Shown piece by piece: positions 23,810 through 32,888 of a DNA stretch of 32,888 nt. The notes beneath the pieces were generated by a model. The model did not search any database and was not told where the DNA came from. It saw only the letters and a list, made by a program, of their open reading frames with translations. The stretch is from contig BNXY01000032.1 in the NCBI GenBank assembly GCA_025999935.1, positions 1 to 32,888 on the forward strand. Direction: 5' to 3'. The position numbers and the translations under genes are program-made. Origin of the DNA: Bacteroidia bacterium (GTDB lineage: Bacteria > Bacteroidota > Bacteroidia > Bacteroidales > Azobacteroidaceae). Position 1 is the first letter of the stretch. Every line of letters starts with the position of its first letter.

Positions 23810-24694
23810 TTATTGAGCAGCTACAATGTCGAGCAGTTCCACTTCAAAAATAAGTGCGGCATACGGTCCAATGCCTGCTTGAGGATAACCCGATTCACCA
23901 TAACCCATATTGTAAGGAACATATAAAATATATTTAGAACCAACAGGCATCAGTTGAATTCCTTCTGTCCACCCGGAAATTACCCCATTCAGAGAAAATG
24001 TAGCAGGTTCGCCTCCTTGTTTTTCTGTGCTGTCAAATTCGGTACCATTAATCAGAGTTCCTTTGTAGATTACTTTAACTGTACTTTCAGCGGTCGGTTT
24101 AGCGCCTTTTCCCTCTGTGATTACTTTGTATTGCAATCCGCTGGGTAATGCTACTACACCTTCTTTCGTAGCATTTTCTTCTAAAAACTTAGCATTTTCT
24201 TCCAAATACACTTTATTAGCTTCTGCTTTTATCCTTTCGATAGCTGTTTGAGCATAAATTTCAGCGTCTGCTTTACTTATTTTTAAGTTTTTGTTTAAGG
24301 TAGCAGCGATAAAGCCGGCTAAAAAATCATTCTTGTTGATTTTTTTTGTCGTGTCGGTACCAAAGATTTGCTGAGTAACACCCGGCAACATTTGAACAGC
24401 TACTTCTTGTCCGATGTGCAAACCTTTTATACGAGCAGTTTCCGCTTTGTTACCTTCTTTTACATTGGCGCCTTCTAAGAATCCTTTTACAAAATCGTTT
24501 AATTGAGTAGAATCAACGCCCATTTGCAACAGATATTGGTCTAACCCTTGCGTAAAATTTATGCCTTGCGCATAAGAGATAGAATCCAAACTTGTTTTAA
24601 GACTTGCAGTTGGCGTTTTTGGGGAACATGAAAATAGAGATACAAGAACTAATGTTGCTAAACTGAATGCAACGATGAATGATAATTTTCTCAT
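23810..24694 (-). CDS. FKBP-type peptidyl-prolyl cis-trans isomerase lipoprotein
   Basis: This 294-residue protein begins MRKLSFIVAFSLATLVLVSL and has a lipobox LFSC with acceptor Cys at 23. The N-terminal part (about 35-170) is the helical dimerisation domain seen in FkpA/Mip proteins (SYAQGINFTQGL, FVKGFLEGA). The C-terminal FKBP domain (about 185-290) has LPSGLQYKVITEGKG, VIYKGTLINGTEFDST, LMPVGSKYILYVPYNMGYGE and ALIFEVELLDI. It helps fold proteins in the periplasm or at the outer membrane. The downstream Lrp gene follows in 32 bases. The length fits two-domain FKBPs. Confidence 0.95.
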   Translation of the reverse strand: MRKLSFIVAFSLATLVLVSLFSCSPKTPTASLKTSLDSISYAQGINFTQGLDQYLLQMGVDSTQLNDFVKGFLEGANVKEGNKAETARIKGLHIGQEVAVQMLPGVTQQIFGTDTTKKINKNDFLAGFIAATLNKNLKISKADAEIYAQTAIERIKAEANKVYLEENAKFLEENATKEGVVALPSGLQYKVITEGKGAKPTAESTVKVIYKGTLINGTEFDSTEKQGGEPATFSLNGVISGWTEGIQLMPVGSKYILYVPYNMGYGESGYPQAGIGPYAALIFEVELLDIVAAQ

Positions 24695-24752
24695 TTGAAA
24701 TTTAATTGTTTTTAATTTATACTATTCTTTAATTTACTCATTAAATTTTTTG

Positions 24753-24760
24753 CAAAAGTA
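24753..24760 (-). promoter_or_regulatory. -7 box of the FKBP gene
   Basis: Minus-strand TACTTTTG matches TAnnTTTG, about 60 bases before the ATG at 24694. It is divergent to the kinase promoter. Confidence 0.5.
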
Positions 24761-24803
24761 ATACATTTTAGAATAAAAATGGTAAAATGCTCGGATTTTT
24801 TTG

Positions 24804-24811
24804 TATATTTG
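24804..24811 (+). promoter_or_regulatory. -7 box of the nucleoside kinase gene
   Basis: TATATTTG matches TAnnTTTG; the ATG at 24852 lies 40 bases downstream. Only about 45 bases separate it from the divergent FKBP promoter, so one regulator could serve both. Confidence 0.5.
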
Positions 24812-24851
24812 TAAATTAATAAGTATGTTTTAACAAAAAATTAATTATTTT

Positions 24852-26519
24852 ATGGGAAATAGGATTAGAATTTACTGCAAAAATAACGGTAAATACCAGG
24901 ATTTTGATCCGGGGATTACCTTGTTTGAAATTTATAAAGCCTTGGATGTAAAATTGCCGAACCCTTTGGCGGGAGCGCGGGTAGATAATATATCCCGCTC
25001 CTTGACTTATAATTGTTATACCCCGAAGGATGTGGAATTTATTGATATCAGCGACCCGTCGGGAATGCGGTCTTATGTTCGCTCCTTGTGTTGTATTTTA
25101 TCCAAGGCGGTAAACGACCTTTATCCCAACGGCAAAATTTATTTTGAATATCCGGTTTCAAAAGGCTATTATTGCGATTTGGACATTGCCGCCGAAATTA
25201 CGGTTGAAGTGGCGGAAAAACTGAAAGAAAGAATGTGGGAAATTATAAGAGAAGACCTTCCTTTTGAAACTTGTTCCGGCCATACGAAAGACGTAGTCGC
25301 CTTGTTTCGCGGAAAAAATATGGAAGATAAGGCCCTCTTGTTGGAAACCCTGGGAAAAGTCTATTCTAAATACAATGTCCTCGGCGACCATATTGATTAT
25401 TACTATGGCGCCTTGCAGCCCAGCACCGGATCGATTTATTTGTTCGGTCTCGAAAAATTCGGCGAAGGTCTGTTGTTGCGGATTCCCAATATGCAAAAAC
25501 CGCAGGAATTGCAGCCAATGGTACAACAAGATAAGATGATGTCCGTATTCAATGAATTGCTCACTTACCAAAAAGCGGTGCAAATGAGGAATATAGGCGA
25601 TTTGAACCGGGCGAATCAAAAAGGAACCATATCCGATTTAGTGAAAGTTTCCGAGGCCATGCAAGAAAGAAAAGTCGCCCAGATTGCAGATGAAATTACT
25701 TCAAAGTTTAAAAGCGGAGTCCGGATTGTGCTCATTTCAGGGCCGTCTTCCGCCGGTAAAACCACTTTTTGTAAACGCTTGCAGATCGAATTAATGGTTA
25801 ATACCCTGCGCCCAATCAGCATCTCGTTGGATGATTATTACGTAAACCGCATTGATACACCCTTAGACGAAAACGGGGAATATGATTACGAATCGCTGTA
25901 TGCCATTGATTTAAAAACGTTTAATTCCGATTTAAAGAAAATCCTGTCAGGCGAAGAAGTGGCGCTTCCTACTTACGATTTTGTGCGGGGAGAACGGGTT
26001 TACAGAGGAAATACCATCCAATTGAAAGAAGATTCCGTTTTGGTCATGGAAGGAATTCATGCGCTGAATCCGCTTCTTTTGCCCGGAATAAATCCCTCGG
26101 TTGCGTATAAAATATACGTTTCCGCCCTGACGACCATCTCGATTGACGACCACAACTGGATTCCGACCACGGACAACCGCTTGCTGCGCAGAATAATCCG
26201 CGATTATCAATTTCGAAATTATTCGGCCAAAGAAACCATTTCCCGCTGGCCAAGTGTCAGAAGGGGAGAAGACAAATGGATTTTCCCTTATCAGGAGGAA
26301 GCCGACACCATGTTTAATTCCGCCATGATTTATGAGTTGGCCGCATTGAAACGGTCGGCAGAACCCATTTTAACTCAGATTTCTCCCATTGACGACGAAT
26401 ATTCGGAGGCTTATCGTTTGCTGAAATTCCTCAATTATTTTAATTACATTGATATTGACGAATTGCCGAATACTTCTTTGTTACGAGAGTTTTTAGGGGG
26501 CAGCAGTTTTCTGTATTGA
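24852..26519 (+). CDS. Nucleoside kinase with TGS-like and ThrRS-like N-terminal domains
   Basis: This is a 555-residue protein. The start resembles a TGS domain (about 1-65: IRIYCKNNGKYQDFDPGITL), followed by a ThrRS editing-like part (about 66-235: FETCSGHTKDVVALFRGKN). The C-terminal half is a uridine kinase/phosphoribulokinase P-loop fold: Walker A ISGPSSAGKTTFCKRL (near 295-310), the LDDYYVNR motif, and LVMEGIHALNP (Walker B region). Proteins with this layout are annotated as uridine kinase or nucleoside kinase in Bacteroidota and Thermotogae. It probably phosphorylates a nucleoside with ATP or GTP. The N-terminal domains may sense RNA or nucleotides. Specific substrate is not set. Confidence 0.9.
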   Translation: MGNRIRIYCKNNGKYQDFDPGITLFEIYKALDVKLPNPLAGARVDNISRSLTYNCYTPKDVEFIDISDPSGMRSYVRSLCCILSKAVNDLYPNGKIYFEYPVSKGYYCDLDIAAEITVEVAEKLKERMWEIIREDLPFETCSGHTKDVVALFRGKNMEDKALLLETLGKVYSKYNVLGDHIDYYYGALQPSTGSIYLFGLEKFGEGLLLRIPNMQKPQELQPMVQQDKMMSVFNELLTYQKAVQMRNIGDLNRANQKGTISDLVKVSEAMQERKVAQIADEITSKFKSGVRIVLISGPSSAGKTTFCKRLQIELMVNTLRPISISLDDYYVNRIDTPLDENGEYDYESLYAIDLKTFNSDLKKILSGEEVALPTYDFVRGERVYRGNTIQLKEDSVLVMEGIHALNPLLLPGINPSVAYKIYVSALTTISIDDHNWIPTTDNRLLRRIIRDYQFRNYSAKETISRWPSVRRGEDKWIFPYQEEADTMFNSAMIYELAALKRSAEPILTQISPIDDEYSEAYRLLKFLNYFNYIDIDELPNTSLLREFLGGSSFLY

Positions 26520-26546
26520 CATTATTTTTTAAAATTTTCAACAAAA

Positions 26547-26578
26547 TTTGGATATTTCATAAAAAAGCTGTATCTTGT
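26547..26578 (+). promoter_or_regulatory. Promoter of the START-like gene
   Basis: TTTG (26547-26550), a 20-base spacer and TATCTTGT (26571-26578), two bases off the consensus at its end. It lies downstream of the in-frame ATG-like start at 26516, which supports the later ATG at 26603. Confidence 0.45.
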
Positions 26579-26602
26579 GCAACGATTATTGAGTTAAAAG
26601 CC

Positions 26603-26986
26603 ATGAAAAAAGAAAAATTTCACATAGAATACGTATTTGATAAGGCGAGTAGAATTAATCTTTGGGATTATATCTCTACATCGGCAGGTTTGTCGGAATG
26701 GTTTGCCGATAGTGTTTTTATCAACGGGAAAATATATACGTTTACCTGGGGAAAACATTCCAATGATGCCGAACTTATCGGCACAAATCCGGGAAACTAT
26801 ATTCGTTTCCGTTGGTTGGACGACGAAAATCCGGTTTCTTTTTTTGAATTGCGCTTGCATAAAATTGAATTGACAGGTGGAACTATGCTTGAAATCACTG
26901 ATTATGCCGAAATTCATGAAACGAAAGAAGCCATAAATCTTTGGGAAACGCAAATCAAAAACCTTAAAAGAAACCTCGGTTTATAA
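26603..26986 (+). CDS. START-like (SRPBCC) domain protein
   Basis: A 127-residue protein from the ATG at 26603 (MKKEKFHIEYVFDKASR). The frame extends upstream to 26516, but those 29 residues overlap the kinase stop and a promoter, so they are not counted. The fold pattern is that of a START/AHSA1-type helix-grip domain: LWDYISTSAGLSEWFAD, IYTFTWGKHSNDAEL, IRFRWLDDENPVSFFELRL, and the C-terminal helix with INLWETQIKNLKRNL. These bind hydrophobic ligands or act as chaperone partners. I recall such proteins beside LptF/LptG-type genes in Bacteroidota, as here, but no functional link is shown. Confidence 0.85.
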   Translation: MKKEKFHIEYVFDKASRINLWDYISTSAGLSEWFADSVFINGKIYTFTWGKHSNDAELIGTNPGNYIRFRWLDDENPVSFFELRLHKIELTGGTMLEITDYAEIHETKEAINLWETQIKNLKRNLGL

Positions 26987-27027
26987 TAAAAAGGCGCTGA
27001 TTATTTTATGTTCTACGTATAAAGTAC

Positions 27028-27035
27028 TACCTTTG
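27028..27035 (+). promoter_or_regulatory. -7 box of the LptF/LptG gene
   Basis: TACCTTTG is a perfect -7 match 20 bases before the ATG at 27055. No clear TTTG at -33. Confidence 0.5.
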
Positions 27036-27054
27036 CAAGCCCAAATAGAACATT

Positions 27055-28965
27055 ATGTTTCGTATAAAAAGACTTTATTTTTTTATTCTGAAAACTTTTT
27101 TACCCTTGCTGTTGGCAACATTTAGCGTTGTCCTCTTTATCTTATTGATGCAATTTCTTTGGAAGTATGTGGATGAAATGGTGGGGAAAGGTGTTGAGAT
27201 GAAAATTTTGGGGGAAATGTTTTTTTATGCGGCGCTTTCTTCCATTCCCCTGGCGCTTCCCTTGGCTATCCTGCTGGCGTCGCTGATGACTTTCGGCAAT
27301 CTGGGAGAACACTTGGAACTTTTGGCCATGAAATCATCCGGAATTTCTTTGCTCCGGATTATGAAACCCTTAATTGTTTTGTCAATTTTTATTTCAGGAA
27401 TCTCTTTCTTTTTTCAAAACAATATTTTGCCTCCGGCTAATGCCAAATTGTGGACGATTGTCTGGTCACTTAAAGAAAAATCGCCGGAATTAGATATTCC
27501 GGAAGGTTCTTTTTGCAAGGCAATCCCCGGATACAATGTCTATGTACGCCAAAAAGACCCCAACGGGTTACTTCATGGCATGATGATTTATGATTATTCC
27601 AAAGGATTTAACGAATTGGTCGTAATCGTCGCCGACTCCGGCAGAATCAAAGTGTCGGACGATAAAAAATACTTGGTGATTACTTTATATAAAGGAGAAT
27701 CCTTTGAAAATATGAAAACAAGTAAATCTCGCTACAAACAGGAGCAGATTCCTTACGCCCGGCAAACATTCAGCGCCCGCGATATCCTGATTTCATTCGA
27801 CAGCAATTTCAATATGGCCGATGAATCCATTATGCAAAACAGGGATATCAGTAAGAATCTAAATGAATTACGCATTTTTGTCGATTCCGTTAGCATTGAA
27901 AATGACAGTGTGGTTAATAGCATAAGCCCTGTTTTTATCAAACAAGTGTATGCTTCCACCTTCAAACAAGAAAAATCGTATCCGTCCACAACGCAAGCAC
28001 AAGCTGATACAACTTATATCAATGATTTTGAACGGCTTTTCAAAAATAAAACGCTTGACCAAAAACTAAGAATTTTTGAAGATGCAAAAAATAAAATAGA
28101 ACGCTTAAACAGCGATTATATGATGAGAAAAAGCATGCAAGAACAAACCCTAAGGCTAATCCGGGGACATCAGATAGAAATTTACAAGAAATATGCACTG
28201 TCTTTGGCCTGCCTCCTGTTTTTCTTTATCGGAGCGCCTTTGGGAGCGATTATCCGAAAAGGAGGATTGGGTTTGCCGGCCGTAATATCCATATTTTTGT
28301 TCGTCACGTATTATACCATCGACCTTTTTGGCCTGAAATTAGCAAGGCAAGGCGTTGTGCCGGTTTGGCAAGGCATGTGGATGAGTTCGCTGGGATTGGC
28401 GGCTTTGGGCGTATTCCTGACTTACAAAGCGGTCAATGATTCGGTTATGATAAGTCCGGATGCGTGGAAAGATGCCCTGCAACGCTTATTTGGGAAAAAA
28501 GAAGTAAGAAATTATGTCCGCAAAGAATTAATTATGACACAGCCCGACTATTTAGAGGATATTCGGATCATTGAAAACTGGGATGCCAAAGCCAATCAAT
28601 ATTTGGCGGAAAACAAACGATTTCCTTTTTATATTTCTTTTTGGAAACAGAAATTTCATGAGCGGGAACTGAAAGAATTGCTTGCTTCCATGGAACATTG
28701 GATAGAAGATTTGCGAAATTCAAATGAAAATTTGGTTATTGGAAAACTCATGGATTATCCGGTAATGGCGCCGGTTCGACTGGATTTTCTGAACAAATCG
28801 TCCGTTCGTTGGACTTGCCTCATCCTTTTTCCATTAGGGATAAGCATTTATCTGTTAGCTATTTTAAGACAAAAACATATCAATAACGATATTAAAACAA
28901 TGCTGAAAGTGAATGAGGAAGTAAGGATGGCGATTGACAGTTGTCAGTTAATTAATGAACAATGA
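27055..28965 (+). CDS. LptF/LptG-family permease
   Basis: This 636-residue inner-membrane protein has N-terminal membrane helices ([20 protein letters not shown], then near 55-80 and 100-120), a large periplasmic beta-jellyroll region (about 135-370), and C-terminal helices near 380-470. [19 protein letters not shown] (near 87-105) is the conserved coupling region of LptF/LptG. It is longer than E. coli LptF or LptG (about 360) because of an extended periplasmic domain and a C-terminal tail (about 485-636) with a final membrane helix near 590-605. It moves lipopolysaccharide from the inner membrane with LptB. Whether it is LptF or LptG cannot be said. ribBA begins 25 bases downstream. Confidence 0.9.
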   Translation: MFRIKRLYFFILKTFLPLLLATFSVVLFILLMQFLWKYVDEMVGKGVEMKILGEMFFYAALSSIPLALPLAILLASLMTFGNLGEHLELLAMKSSGISLLRIMKPLIVLSIFISGISFFFQNNILPPANAKLWTIVWSLKEKSPELDIPEGSFCKAIPGYNVYVRQKDPNGLLHGMMIYDYSKGFNELVVIVADSGRIKVSDDKKYLVITLYKGESFENMKTSKSRYKQEQIPYARQTFSARDILISFDSNFNMADESIMQNRDISKNLNELRIFVDSVSIENDSVVNSISPVFIKQVYASTFKQEKSYPSTTQAQADTTYINDFERLFKNKTLDQKLRIFEDAKNKIERLNSDYMMRKSMQEQTLRLIRGHQIEIYKKYALSLACLLFFFIGAPLGAIIRKGGLGLPAVISIFLFVTYYTIDLFGLKLARQGVVPVWQGMWMSSLGLAALGVFLTYKAVNDSVMISPDAWKDALQRLFGKKEVRNYVRKELIMTQPDYLEDIRIIENWDAKANQYLAENKRFPFYISFWKQKFHERELKELLASMEHWIEDLRNSNENLVIGKLMDYPVMAPVRLDFLNKSSVRWTCLILFPLGISIYLLAILRQKHINNDIKTMLKVNEEVRMAIDSCQLINEQ

Positions 28966-28990
28966 TGGGTTTAAATAAATATATAGTATA

Positions 28991-30205
28991 ATGAGTAATA
29001 AATTAAATACGATTGAGGAAGCCATCGAAGATTTTCGGGAAGGAAAATTTTTAATCGTGGTGGATGACGAAGACCGCGAGAATGAGGGCGATTTCATCAT
29101 CGCCGCCGAGAAAGTAACGCCGGAGAAAATCAATTTTATGATGACTTACGGCAGAGGCGTACTTTGCGCCCCGATTACCGAAGAACGCTGTCAGGAGTTG
29201 GAATTGGAAATGCAAGTTTCAAGAAACACGTCCATATTCGACACGCCGTTTACGGTAACCGTCGATAAATTGGGCGATGAATGTACCACCGGCGTTTCCA
29301 TGTACGACCGAAGTGAAACCATCAAAGCGCTGGCTGATAAAAATACCAAACCTTCCGATTTGGGACGACCGGGTCATGTCAATCCGCTTCGCGCCCGTTC
29401 AAAAGGCGTTCTGAAACGCTCCGGACATACTGAAGCTGCAGTCGATTTAGCCCGTTTGGCGGGACTTTATCCGGCGGGCGCCTTAATCGAAATTATCAAT
29501 CCGGACGGAACCATGGCGCGCTTGCCGGATTTGCTGGAAGTTTCCAAAAAATTTGACATTAAAATTATCAGTATAAAGGACTTGATTACTTATCGTTTAA
29601 GCTATGAATCTTTGGTAGAAAGAGGAGAAATTGTCAACATGCCGACAATTTTCGGGTTTTTTAAGTTGATTCCCTTCCGCCAAAAATCCAATGGATTGGA
29701 ACATATTGCGCTAATTAAAGGAGAATGGACAAAAGACGAACCCATCTTGGTCAGGATGCACTCTTCCTGTATGACCGGCGACACTTTCGGTTCCTTGCGG
29801 TGCGAATGTGGCGACCAGTTGCATGCTTCTATGGAAATGATTGAGAAGGAAGGCAAAGGCGCAGTGGTGTATCTGAGTCAGGAAGGACGCGGAATCGGTC
29901 TGATGGATAAAATGAAAGCCTACAAACTTCAGGAACAAGGTTTGGATACGGTAGAAGCCAATCTGCATCTGGGACACGATTCCGACGAAAGAGAATATGG
30001 TGTTGGCGCACAAATACTTCGCGATTTGGGCATTTCCAAAATCAAACTGATTACCAACAATCCGGTCAAAAGAGCCGCCCTTGAAGGTTATGGTTTGGAA
30101 ATTGTCGAAAACATTCCCATCGAAATAGCGCCGAATCCTTACAACGAATTTTATATGAAAACGAAAAAAGAACGAATGGGACATACTTTGAAAAATTTGA
30201 AATAA
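28991..30205 (+). CDS. ribBA: Bifunctional DHBP synthase / GTP cyclohydrolase II
   Basis: This 404-residue protein fuses two riboflavin enzymes. The N-terminal half (about 1-200) is 3,4-dihydroxy-2-butanone-4-phosphate synthase: [13 protein letters not shown] carries the acidic metal ligands, and [15 protein letters not shown] is the second conserved block. The C-terminal half (about 205-404) is GTP cyclohydrolase [20 protein letters not shown] supplies the zinc Cys residues, and [11 protein letters not shown] and KLITNNPVK are typical. Together they turn ribulose-5-phosphate and GTP into the two precursors of riboflavin in the cytoplasm. It follows the Lpt permease in 25 bases and may share its transcript. 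Confidence 0.98.
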   Translation: MSNKLNTIEEAIEDFREGKFLIVVDDEDRENEGDFIIAAEKVTPEKINFMMTYGRGVLCAPITEERCQELELEMQVSRNTSIFDTPFTVTVDKLGDECTTGVSMYDRSETIKALADKNTKPSDLGRPGHVNPLRARSKGVLKRSGHTEAAVDLARLAGLYPAGALIEIINPDGTMARLPDLLEVSKKFDIKIISIKDLITYRLSYESLVERGEIVNMPTIFGFFKLIPFRQKSNGLEHIALIKGEWTKDEPILVRMHSSCMTGDTFGSLRCECGDQLHASMEMIEKEGKGAVVYLSQEGRGIGLMDKMKAYKLQEQGLDTVEANLHLGHDSDEREYGVGAQILRDLGISKIKLITNNPVKRAALEGYGLEIVENIPIEIAPNPYNEFYMKTKKERMGHTLKNLK

Positions 30206-30232
30206 AATGTAAATAAATCTATTTTTTTTCAT

Positions 30233-30240
30233 TACTTTTG
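30233..30240 (+). promoter_or_regulatory. -7 box of the aminotransferase gene
   Basis: TACTTTTG matches TAnnTTTG; the ATG at 30275 lies 35 bases on. No -33 TTTG is evident. Confidence 0.5.
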
Positions 30241-30274
30241 CACCTAATTTAGCAATTAATAAAAATAAAATAAT

Positions 30275-31468
30275 ATGTCGCAAGTATCTGAACGAATAGC
30301 GGCTTTGTCTCCTTCCGAGACCTTAGCCATGTCCCAAAAAAGCAATGAATTAAAAGAGCAGGGGATTGATGTCATCAATTTGAGTGTGGGAGAACCTGAT
30401 TTTTTTACTCCGGATTTCATCAAAGAAGCCGCAAAAAAAGCGGTTGATGAAAACTTTTCGTTTTATGCTCCGGTGCCCGGATATCTTTCGTTAAGAAAAG
30501 CAATCGTTGCCAAATTGAAACGGGAAAACAAGTTGGATTATAAACCGGAACAAATTGTTTGTTCGAATGGCGCCAAGCAATCGGTTTGTAATGTGTTGCT
30601 TGCAGTAGTTGGTCCGGGCGACGAAGTCATCGTTCCGGCTCCTTACTGGGTAAGTTATGTAGAAATGGTAAAATTGGCGGAAGGAACCAATGTGATTGTG
30701 ACAGCAGGCATCGAACAGGATTTTAAGATTACGCCGGCACAATTGGAAGCGGCCATTACTCCGCGTACAAAAGCCCTTATCCTTTGTTCGCCGTCTAATC
30801 CGACAGGCAGCGTGTATTCCAAAGAAGAACTGAAAGGCTTAGCGGATGTTTTGGCCAAATATCCGAATATTATCATTATTGCCGACGAGATTTACGAGCA
30901 CATCAATTATGTGGGACAACACGAAAGCATCGCCCGGTTTGAAAATATCCGCGAGCGGGTAGTTATCGTGAACGGCGTTTCCAAAGCCTACGCGATGACC
31001 GGTTGGCGTTTGGGTTGGATTGCCGCTCCGCAATGGATTGCCTCTGCTTGTAATAAATTGCAGGGACAATATACTTCAAGCCCCAGTAATATTGCGCAAA
31101 AAGCAGCCGAAGCCGCTTATCTCGGTTCGCAGGATTGCATAGAAACCATGCGTCAGGCATTTGAACGCCGCCGTAATTTGATGGTAAAATTAGCCTCCGA
31201 TATTCCCGGACTGAAAGTCAACCAACCCAACGGCGCTTTTTATTTATTTCCCGATTGCAGCGCTTATATCGGCAAATCATTCAACGGGAAAGTCCTCGCC
31301 AATTCCGCCGATTTAGCCATGTATCTGTTGGAAGAAGGCCATGTAGCAGCCGTAGGCGGATTGGCGTTCGGCGCCCCCAACTGTGTCCGCTTCTCTTACG
31401 CTACGGCTGATGAAAAGTTGGTGGAGGCCATGAGCAGGGTAAAAAAGGCATTAGCGGTATTGGAATAG
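30275..31468 (+). CDS. Class I aspartate aminotransferase
   Basis: This 397-residue PLP enzyme has NLSVGEPDFFTPDFIKEAA near the N-terminus, LILCSPSNPTGSVYSKEEL (PLP-binding Asn and Tyr-stabilised region, near 169-187), and NGVSKAYAMTGWRLGWIAAP (Schiff-base Lys in SKAYAMTGWR, near 233-252). RFSYA near 370-375 contains the substrate carboxylate Arg. The overall pattern is that of thermophile/Bacillus-type AspC (subgroup Ib), which exchanges amino groups between aspartate and 2-oxoglutarate; some also take tyrosine or phenylalanine. Length is typical. It has its own promoter and a strong terminator, so it is a single-gene unit. Confidence 0.95.
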   Translation: MSQVSERIAALSPSETLAMSQKSNELKEQGIDVINLSVGEPDFFTPDFIKEAAKKAVDENFSFYAPVPGYLSLRKAIVAKLKRENKLDYKPEQIVCSNGAKQSVCNVLLAVVGPGDEVIVPAPYWVSYVEMVKLAEGTNVIVTAGIEQDFKITPAQLEAAITPRTKALILCSPSNPTGSVYSKEELKGLADVLAKYPNIIIIADEIYEHINYVGQHESIARFENIRERVVIVNGVSKAYAMTGWRLGWIAAPQWIASACNKLQGQYTSSPSNIAQKAAEAAYLGSQDCIETMRQAFERRRNLMVKLASDIPGLKVNQPNGAFYLFPDCSAYIGKSFNGKVLANSADLAMYLLEEGHVAAVGGLAFGAPNCVRFSYATADEKLVEAMSRVKKALAVLE

Positions 31469-31484
31469 ATATTTTTAACCGCTT

Positions 31485-31527
31485 AAGACCCTTATTTTCA
31501 AAAGGTTTTTGTGAAAATAAGGGTCTT
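31485..31527. terminator. Bidirectional terminator between the aminotransferase and rsmD genes
   Basis: A perfect 16-bp stem (31485-31500 with 31512-31527; AAGACCCTTATTTTCA and its complement) has an 11-base loop. It lies between the two convergent stop codons, at 31468 and 31530, and serves both genes. T-runs next to it are short. Confidence 0.85.
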
Positions 31528-31529
31528 TA

Positions 31530-32075
31530 TTATTCCTTTTTTTCTCGAATAAAAATACTAAAATTGACTGCTCCGTAAACCCTTCGTTGGGAGAAATAGG
31601 GCAGTTTAGAAAAGTCGTATTCCTTGGGATGTTCCATGACAAAAACGCCTTCCGGATTCAACAATCCTTGTGACAAAACCAATTCCGGAATCCGGGGCAA
31701 ATCTTTTAAGATGTAAGGCGGGTCGGCGAAAATAAAATCAAAAGTTTGTCCGGCGGATTCAATGAACCGGAACGCATCTGTTTTGAGTGTCGTCAGATTA
31801 TCCGCTTTCAATTCCGCTTTGACTTTTTTGATAAAGGCGTAATGAGCGCTATCTTTTTCGACACAAACCACTTTCCGGCATCCTCGCGAAACCAATTCAA
31901 AGGAGATGCTGCCGGTACCGGCAAATAAATCCAAAGCGACGGTGTCGTCCAAATCAATTAAATTCCCAACGACATTGAAGATGTTTTCTTTGGCAAAATC
32001 GGTGGTTGGGCGCGCTTTGAAACTTTTGGGGACTTCAAACCGCCTGCTTTTGTGTGTTCCGCTTATAATTCGCAT
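31530..32075 (-). CDS. rsmD: 16S rRNA (guanine966-N2)-methyltransferase
   Basis: This 181-residue protein has MRIISGTHKSRRFEVPKSFKA at its start, RPTTDFAKENIFNVV, then the SAM-binding motif VALDLFAGTGSISFELVSRG (near 47-66). The catalytic tetrad FADPPY (near 119-124) is the N2-guanine methyltransferase type. It methylates G966 of 16S rRNA in the small subunit. It overlaps the DUF3822 gene by 13 bases, a pairing common in Bacteroidota. Length is normal for the family. Confidence 0.96.
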   Translation of the reverse strand: MRIISGTHKSRRFEVPKSFKARPTTDFAKENIFNVVGNLIDLDDTVALDLFAGTGSISFELVSRGCRKVVCVEKDSAHYAFIKKVKAELKADNLTTLKTDAFRFIESAGQTFDFIFADPPYILKDLPRIPELVLSQGLLNPEGVFVMEHPKEYDFSKLPYFSQRRVYGAVNFSIFIREKKE

Positions 32076-32887
32076 AATGTCAACGCTGCTAATTCAAATG
32101 GAATATTCTTTGTATCAATCCTGTCGAAATGGGCTTCGGGCACTATATTTACCGGCACAATATTGTAGATATATTCTTTCAATTGTTCCGGCAATTCTTT
32201 TTTGGAAGCGGTATCGCCTGCAATATGTAATAAATCTTTCAACTGGTCGAATTTCAATTGTTTCCAGATAAAAAGAATATAATAGACGGCATCTTGTAAT
32301 TGTTCGCAGAAAAAATGATTTCCCAACAAAAATTTTCCGCGGGAAAAGCAAAGAATATTCATTTCTTTCCCATTTTTGTTAACTATCATTTGCAGGGCAT
32401 TAACCCGGCTGCTTTTTACCTGAAAATAAGCAATCAACGGAGCGGAATGATGGATAAATTCCGGATTGACAAAGGTGCGGGAAAAAAAATTGTAAATTTC
32501 CTCCGGTATTTGATGCAGAATAGTAATTCCGGATTGTAAAGAATGGCTCAGGAATTTTCCCGTATTTTCCGAAAATAGAAAGTTGGTAAAATCTTTTTTA
32601 TGCTTGTCGTCATAAATTAAACCGGGGATGTATGTAAAAACCGAAGTGTGATTTATCAACCGGATTTTTCGGAAAGGAAGCGTAAAAAAATCGTTTTCAA
32701 AAAAGACATCTTTGAAATTGGAAAACGCATCTGCATGTTGTTCGTTGTCAATTTCCCAGTAAAAATACGAACCATCATCCACCGGATTGTAAAGCGAAAA
32801 CGAAAACTTGTCCGGACGAATATAAATCGCAAGAATATATCTCTCCGGATGTGCCAAATCTATATTTTCAGGAAGGTTTATCTTCAT
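32063..32887 (-). CDS. DUF3822 family protein
   Basis: A 274-residue protein from the ATG at 32887, one base from the window edge. The start MKINLPENIDLAHPERYILA is plausible, but an earlier in-frame start outside the window cannot be excluded. It has the actin/ASKHA-like strand pattern I associate with DUF3822: AIYIRPDKFSFSLYN, then SAPLIAYFQ and ILCFSRGKFLLGNHFFC. Function is unknown. Its overlap with rsmD by 13 bases implies coupled translation and is a conserved Bacteroidota pairing. No signal peptide or membrane segment is seen. Confidence 0.85.
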   Translation of the reverse strand: MKINLPENIDLAHPERYILAIYIRPDKFSFSLYNPVDDGSYFYWEIDNEQHADAFSNFKDVFFENDFFTLPFRKIRLINHTSVFTYIPGLIYDDKHKKDFTNFLFSENTGKFLSHSLQSGITILHQIPEEIYNFFSRTFVNPEFIHHSAPLIAYFQVKSSRVNALQMIVNKNGKEMNILCFSRGKFLLGNHFFCEQLQDAVYYILFIWKQLKFDQLKDLLHIAGDTASKKELPEQLKEYIYNIVPVNIVPEAHFDRIDTKNIPFELAALTLCEL

Positions 32888-32888
32888 G

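Noticed and set aside
29711..30283. A 190-codon minus-strand frame opposite ribBA
   Set aside because: Antisense of a certain gene; Phe/His-rich text is what the reverse complement of these codons gives.
1..32888. CRISPR arrays, insertion sequences, rRNA genes
   Set aside because: No regular spaced repeats, transposase-like frames with terminal repeats, or rRNA sequence were seen on either strand.

Overview
This window looks like chromosomal DNA from a member of the Bacteroidota, most likely order Bacteroidales. The evidence is a SusC/SusD pair, cytoplasmic phosphorolytic glycan use beside an AraC regulator, the rpmB-rpmG-DUF4295 cluster, a DUF3822-rsmD pair, ribBA, a TGS-type nucleoside kinase, and many promoters of the Bacteroides kind (TTTG or TTG, about 20 bp, then TAnnTTTG). 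The DNA is AT-rich, with one short GC-rich patch near 16.1 kb. Ribosome binding sites are mostly weak, with one clear exception before the second exbD gene. No database search was possible, so family names rest on motifs read from the translations.

1-9.6 kb: a polysaccharide/glycan utilisation locus on the minus strand. In transcription order it holds a sodium:solute symporter, a GH130 mannoside phosphorylase or hydrolase, a lipoprotein glycosidase of clan GH-A type, SusC and SusD. SusD runs off the left edge. A divergent AraC-type regulator stands at the head. A plausible model is surface capture and cleavage by SusCD plus the lipoprotein hydrolase, import of small products by the symporter, and cytosolic attack by GH130. 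The substrate is probably a beta-mannoside-containing glycan, but this is inferred.

9.6-13.9 kb: tRNA-Gly(CCC), a roughly 600-base spacer, then exbB, a small membrane protein, exbD and a second exbD (the TonB energiser that SusC-type transporters need). After these come an Lrp/AsnC regulator and the ribosomal cluster rpmB, rpmG, DUF4295, which ends in a strong hairpin.

14.0-18.0 kb: a small accessory, partly degenerate zone. It has a membrane-anchored ankyrin protein, a DUF3289-like putative toxin whose 5' end overlaps a frameshifted reading frame resembling an Hcp/TssD N-terminus, a GC-rich small ORF with its own promoter, an intact CPA1 Na+/H+ antiporter, and a broken ParE-type toxin with an overlapping antitoxin-like ORF. 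This is the most unusual part of the window.

18.0-32.9 kb: mostly housekeeping genes. These are PiT phosphate transport with its DUF47 partner, tRNA-Gln(CTG), a DEAD-box RNA helicase that appears to start at TTG, a lipoprotein tyrosine phosphatase, a second Lrp/AsnC regulator behind an FKBP lipoprotein, a TGS-domain nucleoside kinase, a START-like protein, an LptF/LptG permease, ribBA, an aspartate aminotransferase, rsmD and a DUF3822 protein.
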